From: an uncultured Pirellulaceae bacterium
GTDB taxonomy: Bacteria > Planctomycetota > Planctomycetia > Pirellulales > Pirellulaceae
Reading direction: 5' to 3'
DNA: 5,027 bases
Assembly (NCBI GenBank): GCA_934255105.1
Contig: CAKQNH010000434.1
Coordinates: 1 to 5,027, forward strand
The translations under genes and the position numbers were made by a program. A model generated the notes under the pieces. It was not told the DNA's origin, ran no database searches, and saw only the letters and a list, made by a program, of their open reading frames with translations. Positions within the stretch are counted from its first letter, which is position 1, and the number at the start of each line of letters is the position of its first letter. This document shows, piece after piece, positions 1 to 4,940 of this stretch.

Positions 1-95
1 GCTGTGGCCACCGAGTTCAAGTAGATAGCAGGCCTCTCCCAAAGCGCTGGCTTCTACTGGCGTGGTTGGCTCAGGCAGCGATCGCCGACGTGAGG

Positions 96-123
96 GATCC
101 GTTCAATTGCCTGTGAACGGATC
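96..123 (-). terminator. 10-bp perfect hairpin past the lipoprotein stop
   Basis: Positions 96-105 (gatccgttca) and 114-123 (tgaacggatc) are perfect reverse complements around an 8-nt loop. On the minus strand the hairpin begins 11 nt past the TAG of the lipoprotein gene, where a transcription terminator or mRNA 3'-end stabiliser would sit. No T-run follows it on either strand, so it does not meet the classic intrinsic-terminator pattern. Placement and the perfect stem are seen; the function is inferred. Confidence 0.5.
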
Positions 124-134
124 GACGGGGCGAC

Positions 135-1256
135 CTACCGAGTGTATCGGTCGATGGGCCATCGAAAGATCAAGCGGCTTTTATCTTGTCCACCGCGACT
201 TACCAGCGTTTCTTGCAGATGTAGATGGCAGCAGAAACGAATAAAGTCTTCGCTGCGTTGGAGATACGCTTGCCAACCACCGAAGCGCGCGTCGTCGCGG
301 TAGTAAAAATAATCGGCGAGCTGCTCTGTGAAATCTTCGTCATGACCGTTAAAGTTCCGCATGTGCGAGATGATCGGCTCCGCTTGCGCTACCGCTGGCG
401 GCGGGTTTACCGAGGGTGGGTCGGGTATGAAACCGCGCGCATCAGGCCAATTCGGCGGAAGCGGCGCACCGTTTTCATCCCAGGCCTGCCCGTCTTGCAC
501 CACGATGGAATCGCTCCCTGGGCCATTAGTGAGTGGTCCCAGTTGGCTGAGGCTCGCGTCTGACCGGTCTTCGGGCATCAGCGCTTCAGGCATCAAAGCT
601 TCAGGGCGCAGTGTTTCAGGCGGCAGTGTTTCAGGGCGGAGGCGCGGATCGTTGGCGAGCCCAGGCGTTTGCGTCTTGAGCTGCTCGGTGGCCAGTGCCC
701 GCTGAGCTTCATACTGTACCCACTTGGGAATGTTCTTCTCTTGTTTGGTGCCCCACGGCAAACCATAGCCGACCTCCACCGGATGGAAGTTCGGATTGGC
801 CGCATACCAGTTGACTTTGAGGCTCATCCGCGGCGGATAATACGCGTCGTAGTCGGTGATTGAGCCAATGATGACGGCGTCGACTCCCAAGTACTGTGCG
901 AAGGCTTGAAAATCTGCTCCACTAGTCAGATTGCCCGGATACTGAGCCAGCCGCTGTTTGACCGCGCCCAGCGGCAGTACTTCAAAGCCACGAATCGCTT
1001 GCAGTTCGTTGAGGTACGCTAGCGCGACGCGTTCACCACTGAGCGTCGGATCCTCGCTTTGGTTGGCGAACGGCACGATGGCAATCGTTCGCAGTTGCGG
1101 GAATGGATTGATCGTCTGCGGTTTGTGCTTGATGTCCGGCAGCAGCGCGCAGCCACTGCTGGCTAGCAGCAAAGCTAGCAACAGAGTCAGCCTCACACAG
1201 CTCGCCTTGGCGTCTGGTGGAGCGATAGTTGCTTTCATTATTCCGGTAGCAGGCAC
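135..1256 (-). CDS. Predicted lipoprotein with CsgG/LpoB/TolB-N-like N-terminal region
   Basis: This encodes a 373-residue exported lipoprotein of unknown function. A short n-region is followed by a hydrophobic stretch (about residues 23-33) and a lipobox ending Ser-Ser-Gly-Cys, making Cys36 the likely lipidated residue. Residues 56-66 (RTIAIVPFANQ) and the later VDAVIIGSITDYDAYYPPR (125-143) fit the strand pattern of CsgG/LpoB/TolB-N-like periplasmic domains; this is resemblance, not a proven family match. Residues 206-230 are five pentapeptide repeats of the form L-x-P-E-x, inside a proline-rich linker that runs to about residue 290. A conserved-looking C-terminal segment (about 325-370) contains a Cys-Cys pair at 341-342. 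The start chosen is GTG at 1256, which has AAGGGA 7 nt upstream; the ATG at 1238 (residue 7) has only a GGA 3 nt away but still leaves an intact signal peptide. It is transcribed divergently from the sulfur-carrier operon. Existence of the gene is fairly sure, its role is not. Confidence 0.85.
   Translation of the reverse strand: MPATGIMKATIAPPDAKASCVRLTLLLALLLASSGCALLPDIKHKPQTINPFPQLRTIAIVPFANQSEDPTLSGERVALAYLNELQAIRGFEVLPLGAVKQRLAQYPGNLTSGADFQAFAQYLGVDAVIIGSITDYDAYYPPRMSLKVNWYAANPNFHPVEVGYGLPWGTKQEKNIPKWVQYEAQRALATEQLKTQTPGLANDPRLRPETLPPETLRPEALMPEALMPEDRSDASLSQLGPLTNGPGSDSIVVQDGQAWDENGAPLPPNWPDARGFIPDPPSVNPPPAVAQAEPIISHMRNFNGHDEDFTEQLADYFYYRDDARFGGWQAYLQRSEDFIRFCCHLHLQETLVSRGGQDKSRLIFRWPIDRYTR
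570..644 (-). repeat. Five tandem 15-bp units inside the lipoprotein gene
   Basis: Five consecutive 15-bp units start at 570, 585, 600, 615 and 630, each opening with ttcRgg on the plus strand. In the protein they give LRPET, LPPET, LRPEA, LMPEA and LMPED. The unit is a multiple of three, so copy-number change would preserve the frame. Adjacent units are more alike than distant ones (the third and fourth differ at few positions), as expected from slippage or unequal exchange. Confidence 0.85.
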
Positions 1257-1263
1257 TCCGGAT

Positions 1264-1269
1264 TCCCTT
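1264..1269 (-). promoter_or_regulatory. Shine-Dalgarno site AAGGGA deciding a GTG start
   Basis: Read on the minus strand, AAGGGA lies 7 nt before the GTG at 1256. The alternative ATG at 1238 has only a GGA 3 nt upstream, which is too close. This favours the GTG as the start of the lipoprotein gene. Confidence 0.55.
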
Positions 1270-1456
1270 TTTTGAACGGTCCGAGCGTTTACTTAGAAAC
1301 TCAGCTCCGCCAAACCTTGCTAGCTACAAAACCGTTATGGACGTTGTAAAACGCTACCACGCAGCATGCGCTTCAAAGTGCCCCCCATGGCACTACGAGT
1401 ATTATCGGCACAACCGTTACGACCGCTTTAACGAAAACTGCATATTGTTCGCCAGA

Positions 1457-1688
1457 CTGCCGTAGCCCACGGTGCGGCATACTCCTGCCATTCGCCCAGA
1501 GTGCAGCATACTCCTGCCATTTGCCAGAGTGCGGCATACTCCTGCCATTTGCCCAGAGTGCGGCATACTCCTGCCATTTGCCCAGAGTGCAGCATACTCC
1601 TGCCATTTGCCAGAGTGCGGCATACTCCTGCCTTAGCCCAGAGGGCGGCATATTCCTGCCTTAGCCCAGAGGGCGGCATATTCCTGCC
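1457..1688. repeat. Tandem array of 28-29 bp units, about eight copies
   Basis: Units begin at 1472, 1501, 1529, 1558, 1587, 1615, 1643 and 1671, with lengths 29, 28, 29, 29, 28, 28, 28 and a partial 18. A degenerate half unit precedes them at 1457-1471. A typical unit reads gtgcggcatactcctgcca followed by tttgcccaga. Units at 1501 and 1587 are identical, as are those at 1529 and 1558, suggesting block duplication. Units from 1615 on shift toward the form with ttagcccagagggcggcata, which is the outer end of the adjoining palindrome. Each unit contains ggca-6 nt-tgcc. There are no unique spacers, so this is not a CRISPR array. Confidence 0.92.
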
Positions 1689-1706
1689 GGTGGCGTCAGC
1701 CACCGG
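1687..1706. repeat. REP-like hairpin, 8-bp stem, GTCA loop
   Basis: Positions 1687-1694 (ccggtggc) pair perfectly with 1699-1706 (gccaccgg) around GTCA. It is the left-arm partner, in opposite orientation, of the hairpin at 1879-1898. Confidence 0.85.
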
Positions 1707-1878
1707 ACTAGAGCAAATGGCACAGGCAGCCCAGAGGGCGACACATCCCGTAGACGCAGAGTTGACCCACTCCTCACTTGCAGTTGACAAGCCTATGGAC
1801 TGCAGCTTGAGGAATATTTTGGAAAATGAATTACCCCATGTGTCGCCCTCTGGGCTTGCCGAACGAGATCGCTGAACT

Positions 1879-1898
1879 CCGGTGGCTGACGCCACCGG
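1879..1898. repeat. REP-like hairpin, 8-bp stem, TGAC loop
   Basis: Positions 1879-1886 (ccggtggc) pair perfectly with 1891-1898 (gccaccgg) around TGAC. It is the exact reverse complement of 1687-1706 and shares its loop with the hairpin at 3395-3410. Confidence 0.85.
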
Positions 1899-1945
1899 CA
1901 GGGATGTTTCGCCCTCTGGGCTGTGTGCCAGCGAACCCTTGGCGT

Positions 1946-1951
1946 TATAAT
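1946..1951 (+). promoter_or_regulatory. Possible -10 box TATAAT for the sulfur-carrier operon
   Basis: A perfect TATAAT lies 99 nt upstream of the ATG at 2051. No good -35 hexamer sits 16-18 bp upstream (the 17-bp position reads gtgtgc). If used, transcription would begin near 1958, inside the first 20-bp leader repeat, placing the repeats in the 5' untranslated region. Confidence 0.3.
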
Positions 1952-2010
1952 GCTGGTTTGCTAACTGTAGTACTGGTTTGCTAACTGTAGTACTGGTTTG
2001 CTTACTGTAC
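1951..2010 (+). repeat. Three tandem 20-bp repeats upstream of the ThiF-like gene
   Basis: Copies at 1951-1970, 1971-1990 and 1991-2010 share ctggtttgctaactgtag, differing only at the first base or two and at a few bases of the third copy (cttactgtac). There is no gap between copies. They end 40 nt before the start codon and are unrelated to the 28-29 bp array. A second, smaller direct repeat follows: tttagttcaaaa at 2014-2025 and tttagttcgaaaa at 2029-2041. Iterated binding sites for a regulator or an RNA leader element are possible; neither is shown. Confidence 0.85.
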
Positions 2011-2040
2011 TAATTTAGTTCAAAACAGTTTAGTTCGAAA

Positions 2041-2045
2041 AAGGA
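2041..2045 (+). promoter_or_regulatory. Shine-Dalgarno site AAGGA for the ThiF-like gene
   Basis: AAGGA ends 5 nt before the ATG at 2051, a good match and spacing that supports this start. Confidence 0.7.
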
Positions 2046-2050
2046 AGTGC

Positions 2051-2815
2051 ATGCCAAGCGACGCTTTGAGCGCCGAGGATCGCGCGAAATACGAATGGCA
2101 GCTAACCGTTCCGGGGTTCGGTGAAGCGGGACAGCTAAAACTGAAACAAGCTTCGGTGATGATCTCGCGGGCCGGCGGTGTGGGCGGCGTGGTGGCCTAC
2201 CAGTTGGCGGCGGCCGGCGTGGGACGATTGGTTATCGCACACGCAGGGGAGATTAAGCCCAGCGATTTGAATCGACAATTGCTGATGACCCACGCGGGGC
2301 TTGGACAGTCGCGGATCGAATCGATCCGGCGGCGACTGCTCGAGCTCAATCCCGACCTGGATGTTGTTGCCGTGGGGGAAAATGTCAATGACGACAATGT
2401 CGAGAGCTTGGTCGCTCAAGCCGACGTGGTGGTCGATTGTGCACCGCTGTTTTCCGAGCGCTACGCTATGAATGCCGCTGCCATGCGGCAGGGGAAGCCC
2501 CTGGTCGAATGCGCAATGTACGAATTGGAAGCCCAACTGACCACCTTCGTACCCGGCCAAACTGGCTGCCTGCGTTGTCTCTATCCAACTGCACCACCCC
2601 ACTGGACGCGACGCTTTCCGGTGTTCGGCGCAGTCTCGGGTTCGGTGGCTTGCTTGGCGGCCATGGAGGCAATCAAGCTGATCGCCGGTTTGGGGCAGCC
2701 ACTACTGGGGCGACTACTGCGCTATGACCTGCGCGATATGACTTTCCATTCTTTGCAGATCGAGCGTGTGATCGATTGCCCGGTCTGCGCTGACTTTCAT
2801 TCTCAGGCAGTTTGA
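2051..2815 (+). CDS. E1-like ThiF/MoeB/HesA family protein with altered ATP site
   Basis: This 254-residue protein has the E1-like Rossmann domain that adenylates the C-terminal glycine of a ubiquitin-like sulfur carrier, here most likely the product of the next gene. Seen: a glycine loop R-A-G-G-V-G (40-45), the QLAAAGVGRL helix-strand, the DLNRQ motif (72-76, with R75), two zinc-type cysteine pairs C173-x2-C176 and C243-x2-C246, and the FGAVSGSVACLAAMEAIKL segment that carries the usual E-A-I-K. By alignment in my head to E. coli MoeB, the ribose Asp (D62) is H64, the catalytic Lys (K86) is R88, the Mg-binding Asp (D130) is P132, and the first loop glycine is R40. The zinc site and overall fold are kept. 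These changes may define a subfamily or mean altered chemistry. Length is typical of MoeB/ThiF and there is no rhodanese domain. The stop is 3 nt before the carrier gene. Confidence 0.9.
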   Translation: MPSDALSAEDRAKYEWQLTVPGFGEAGQLKLKQASVMISRAGGVGGVVAYQLAAAGVGRLVIAHAGEIKPSDLNRQLLMTHAGLGQSRIESIRRRLLELNPDLDVVAVGENVNDDNVESLVAQADVVVDCAPLFSERYAMNAAAMRQGKPLVECAMYELEAQLTTFVPGQTGCLRCLYPTAPPHWTRRFPVFGAVSGSVACLAAMEAIKLIAGLGQPLLGRLLRYDLRDMTFHSLQIERVIDCPVCADFHSQAV

Positions 2816-2818
2816 ACT

Positions 2819-3094
2819 ATGACGATACGTATCCATATCCCATCCAGTTTGCGTGAGTCGACTGAGCAGCGGTCGCAGGTAGATGTGTCTGCGGCTACAG
2901 TCGGCGATGCCGTGCAGCGGTTGGTCGCCAGCTACCCAGGTTTGGATGGCAAGCTGCTGTCCGCCTCTGGGGAATTGCATAGTTTTGTCAACGTGTTTGT
3001 CGGTGAACGCAACATTCGCGAGTTGCAGGGGTTGGCCACTGGGCTGTCCAACGGCCAAACGCTGTTGATCGTCCCAGCCCTGGCGGGCGGCTAG
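2819..3094 (+). CDS. CysO/MoaD/ThiS-type sulfur carrier protein
   Basis: This 91-residue beta-grasp protein ends in Gly90-Gly91, the tail that is adenylated and turned into a thiocarboxylate in MoaD, ThiS and CysO. The second half, with LHSFVNVFV (53-61), R-x-L-x-G-L-A-T (67-74) and IVPALAGG (84-91), resembles mycobacterial CysO more than classical MoaD or ThiS, as I remember those sequences. CysO feeds sulfur to CysM for cysteine synthesis; related carriers serve molybdopterin, tungstopterin-enzyme and secondary-metabolite pathways. No CysM, Mec-type protease, MoaE or aldehyde oxidoreductase gene is in the window, so the acceptor is unknown. It starts 3 nt after the ThiF-like stop with only a weak purine run (2804-2809) upstream, which suggests translational coupling. 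The tail needs no processing because nothing follows the Gly-Gly. Confidence 0.92.
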   Translation: MTIRIHIPSSLRESTEQRSQVDVSAATVGDAVQRLVASYPGLDGKLLSASGELHSFVNVFVGERNIRELQGLATGLSNGQTLLIVPALAGG

Positions 3095-3190
3095 GTTGTC
3101 TGCTTCGGGGAACTTCGACTTTATCGTTGAAGCAATTGAGACTTGGTCCGCGAGACCATTTCTTGATTCGCCGAAGACGCTCTTTGGAGT

Positions 3191-3212
3191 GCTGCGACTT
3201 GTCGCAGCTTTT
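3191..3212 (+). terminator. Intrinsic-type terminator of the sulfur-carrier operon
   Basis: Positions 3191-3197 (gctgcga) pair perfectly with 3202-3208 (tcgcagc) around cttg, followed immediately by TTTT. It lies about 97 nt past the carrier stop. The T-run is short, so termination is plausible rather than certain. Confidence 0.55.
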
Positions 3213-3342
3213 GCGCAGACCTTGGTTGCGCGGCATTTGGGATGGTACGAAATGGTTCGGGTCGGAGGATTGGCTAAGGAGGGCTGTTCTGCCGCCCAAA
3301 ATGTTTCCACCCAGGGAATAGTTACAGGCACGGCACCATCCG

Positions 3343-3364
3343 AAAAGCTACGACAAGTCGCAGC
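3343..3364 (-). terminator. Mirror-image terminator of the glycosyltransferase gene
   Basis: On the minus strand this reads gctgcga-cttg-tcgtagc followed by TTTT. It is the same hairpin as 3191-3212 with one change that becomes a G-U pair in RNA. It starts 79 nt past the glycosyltransferase stop and faces that gene's transcription. Confidence 0.55.
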
Positions 3365-3394
3365 AGTCCAAGGTAGCTTTTGCGCAAACCTCAA

Positions 3395-3410
3395 GTGGGC
3401 TGACGCCCAC
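3395..3410. repeat. REP-like hairpin, 6-bp stem, TGAC loop
   Basis: gtgggc-TGAC-gcccac is a perfect 6-bp stem. Compared with the core ggtggc-TGAC-gccacc of 1879-1898, both stem sides differ in a matched way and the loop is identical. It ends 33 nt before the glycosyltransferase stop codon. Confidence 0.75.
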
Positions 3411-3443
3411 GGCTATGTGCTGACGTAAATTCGCCACTGAAAA

Positions 3444-4682
3444 CTAGTAGCCGTTACCTAGCAAACGCTCGTAGATGCGGGCGGTTCGCTGGGCCATGAG
3501 ATCGTCGCTAAAGCTCGTGCGATGGCGCTGCAGAGCGTGCTGGCTCATGGCGATCCAGGCTCGGCGATCACTGACCAGTTGCTCTAGCTTATCGGCGAAA
3601 CTACGCGCACAACCCGGTTCGGCCAGCAGACCTTCGATACCATCGCGCACTACCTCGGGCGTTCCCTCTACACGAGTGGCGACGACTGGTACGGCGGCTG
3701 CCAACGCTTCCAGCACGACCATCGGCATGCCTTCACCAAACAGGCTAGGGAGCAGCATCGCATCCAGGCGGCGAATGGCCGAGGATATGTCGCTAGTGAA
3801 GCCACTCCAGTGTACGCAGCCCTGCAAGTCCAATTGTTGAATCAACTCCAGCGTCTGCTGCTGATAGGCGGGGGTTTCGAACCCGCCGATCAACTCTAAT
3901 GTAACCGGTCGACCTTGGTTTTTTAGTATTTTCATAGCTTGTAGAGCCACTTCGACTCCCTTGCGTGGTCGCATGAGAGCGATCAATCCGAGGCGCCAAG
4001 TTGCAGCGTTGATTCGCATTTCGGAATCGATGGGGTCGATAGCTGGCACGCCGTTGGGAACGACCGCAAGTCGCTCGCGCGGTACGCCGCATGCGAGCAT
4101 CTCGCGTCGCAGGCTGCGACTGACCGTTATCAATTGTTGACAGTTTCGGAGCGAATATCGCTCGACCCATAGATTGGCTCGATTGATCATGCCCCGCGTG
4201 CTGTCGCGGGCCGTGGGACTGTGCACGTGATAGACCCACGGGAGTCCGCTGCGGAGCGCGACTAGAGATGTGGCCAAAGCTGTGCGCGGCGTATGGGCGT
4301 GAAGGATGTCAATGTTGCGCTCGGCTACGATCCGCGTCAGTTGTCCTACAACACTTACGTCGAAACGGCCGCGCATGGGAACGGACAACACGCTCTGCTC
4401 GGTCAACCCGCACAGGTCAGCGAATTTGCCGGGCTTGACGCAAGCAAAACTGGCTTCGATGCCAAACTTTGGCAGGCCGCGACCGAGCAACTGTTGCACG
4501 CGTTCGGCCCCCGAAAAGTGCTCGCCGTTGATGACGTGTAGCACGCGGGTTGTAATTTTCACCTCGCTGCGGCGCTCGGTAGCCGGCACTGTAGCAACGT
4601 CATCCCCAACCGAGTAATTCCCAGATGCAGAGTGCTCCGCTGCGCAGTTCGCAGACTCGGAGTCTAGAAGGAGAGCGGTCAT
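3444..4682 (-). CDS. GT4-family glycosyltransferase
   Basis: This 412-residue protein is a GT-B fold retaining glycosyltransferase of family GT4, which moves a sugar from an activated nucleotide donor onto a growing glycan or lipid at the cytoplasmic face of the membrane. Seen: an N-terminal acceptor domain opening with V-L-H-V-I-N-G (47-53) and S-G-A-E-R-V (57-62), HAHTPR (128-133), VVPNGV (207-212), the donor-site segment ALMRPRKG (235-242), and the E317-x7-E325 motif in FGEGMPMVVLEA. The usual GRLxxxKG arginine appears as Leu236, with Arg238 and Lys241 nearby. Residues 1-40 are a low-complexity extension with no match I recognise; a GTG at 4560-4562 (Val41) would give a more typical start, although neither start has a strong ribosome site (GGA 7 nt before the ATG). 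No transmembrane helix or signal peptide is evident. The substrate cannot be told; a role in exopolysaccharide or envelope glycan synthesis is inferred from family. Confidence 0.9.
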   Translation of the reverse strand: MTALLLDSESANCAAEHSASGNYSVGDDVATVPATERRSEVKITTRVLHVINGEHFSGAERVQQLLGRGLPKFGIEASFACVKPGKFADLCGLTEQSVLSVPMRGRFDVSVVGQLTRIVAERNIDILHAHTPRTALATSLVALRSGLPWVYHVHSPTARDSTRGMINRANLWVERYSLRNCQQLITVSRSLRREMLACGVPRERLAVVPNGVPAIDPIDSEMRINAATWRLGLIALMRPRKGVEVALQAMKILKNQGRPVTLELIGGFETPAYQQQTLELIQQLDLQGCVHWSGFTSDISSAIRRLDAMLLPSLFGEGMPMVVLEALAAAVPVVATRVEGTPEVVRDGIEGLLAEPGCARSFADKLEQLVSDRRAWIAMSQHALQRHRTSFSDDLMAQRTARIYERLLGNGY

Positions 4683-4713
4683 GTCGATTCCGGCAAGCAG
4701 AGAGGGCGAAGCG

Positions 4714-4733
4714 GGCCTGCGCTATAGCAGGCC
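4714..4733. repeat. Hairpin in the glycosyltransferase 5' region
   Basis: ggcctgc (4714-4720) and gcaggcc (4727-4733) are perfect 7-bp complements around gctata. On the minus strand it lies 31 nt upstream of the ATG at 4682, so it would fold within the leader of the glycosyltransferase mRNA if transcription starts farther upstream. Confidence 0.6.
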
Positions 4734-4808
4734 TTCATCGAAGCCTACGCTCTACTGGAGCTAGCGGCCGCTATAATCGACAACTGGGACTCGAATCTGC
4801 GACGCACA

Positions 4809-4841
4809 CTACGGCAGCTCCACAGTTTGTGAGAGCCGTAG
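4809..4841. repeat. Long imperfect hairpin between two minus-strand genes
   Basis: ctacggc (4809-4815) pairs with gccgtag (4835-4841), and inside it caca (4821-4824) pairs with tgtg (4828-4831) around gtt, with a further ct/ag pair and small bulges. It sits 100 nt past the stop of the partial gene at 4941 and 127 nt before the glycosyltransferase start. No T-run follows on the minus strand. Confidence 0.55.
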
Positions 4842-4868
4842 CGAAACAACCGGTTATGCCAGTTGTAT

Positions 4869-4938
4869 CAATGTGGCTCGACGCTCCGCCGTCGGTATTC
4901 TCTTTCCAATGTGGCTCGACGCTCCGCCATCGGTATTC
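4869..4938. repeat. 32-bp direct repeat, two copies
   Basis: Copies at 4869-4900 and 4907-4938 both read caatgtggctcgacgctcc and continue to cggtattc, with 31 of 32 bases identical (g or a at position 23) and a 6-bp spacer. In copy one cgacg (4879-4883) and cgtcg (4890-4894) form a small stem, which the single difference weakens in copy two. The second copy ends 2 nt before the stop codon of the partial gene at 4941. Confidence 0.92.
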
Positions 4939-4940
4939 CA

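Larger units (their letters stand above)
1663..1922. repeat. 260-bp near-palindromic element with 84/85-bp arms
   Basis: The left arm 1663-1746 and the right arm 1838-1922 are inverted copies. Three blocks match exactly: 13 bp (1663-1675 with 1910-1922), 25 bp (1683-1707 with 1878-1902) and 19 bp (1728-1746 with 1838-1856). The 25-bp block is itself palindromic. Between blocks two and three, about 21 bp have diverged. The 91-bp centre contains another inverted pair, 1773-1784 with 1799-1811. No open frame with coding character lies inside. It could be a non-autonomous mobile element, a composite of REP-like palindromes, or a large cruciform or structured RNA. Confidence 0.85.
1257..2050. other. 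794-bp repeat-rich divergent intergenic region
   Basis: This region separates the minus-strand lipoprotein gene from the plus-strand sulfur-carrier operon. The first 200 bp (1257-1456) are unique sequence in which I found no convincing promoter, only a small hairpin at 1377-1394 (agtgcc/ggcact). The rest is a 28-29 bp tandem array, a large near-palindrome, and three 20-bp leader repeats. Open frames exist across the array on both strands, but their translations simply echo the repeats and they have no support as genes. The promoters of both flanking genes must lie here. Confidence 0.8.
3095..3443. other. Convergent intergenic region with mirrored hairpins
   Basis: This 349-bp space lies between the 3' ends of the sulfur-carrier operon and the glycosyltransferase gene. 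It holds two inverted copies of one hairpin plus T4, a direct repeat (agcttttgcgcaRacct at 3206-3222 and 3374-3390), a TGAC-loop hairpin at 3395-3410 and a weak hairpin at 3144-3158 (tggtc/gacca) followed by tttctt. An open plus frame from a TTG at 3096 to 3428 crosses these repeats, has no recognisable domain and is not called as a gene. Confidence 0.75.

Noticed and set aside
1..24. Possible tail of a plus-strand gene (AVATEFK then TAG)
   Set aside because: Seven codons are too few to distinguish from chance and nothing else supports it.
1340..1353. 14-bp match to the lacZ-alpha/M13 primer site (gacgttgtaaaacg)
   Set aside because: The match stops after 14 bp and the flanks are not vector sequence, so chance is the better explanation than cloning-vector contamination.
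1472..1688. CRISPR-like regular array
   Set aside because: The 28-29 bp units abut each other with no unique spacers, drift gradually, and have no cas genes nearby.
1784..1789. Perfect TTGACA -35 box in the centre of the palindrome
   Set aside because: The position 17 bp downstream reads ttgagg, and no acceptable -10 box lies within normal spacing.
1428..1895. Open frames on both strands across the tandem array and palindrome
   Set aside because: The translations only echo the repeat, the unit length is not a multiple of three so copies shift frame, and no domain or ribosome site supports them.
3096..3428. 110-codon plus-strand frame after the sulfur carrier gene
   Set aside because: It needs a TTG start, has no recognisable domain and runs through both terminator hairpins and a REP-like hairpin.
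4772..4777. TATAAT on the plus strand in the gap upstream of the glycosyltransferase
   Set aside because: No plus-strand gene follows it and no -35 box is evident.
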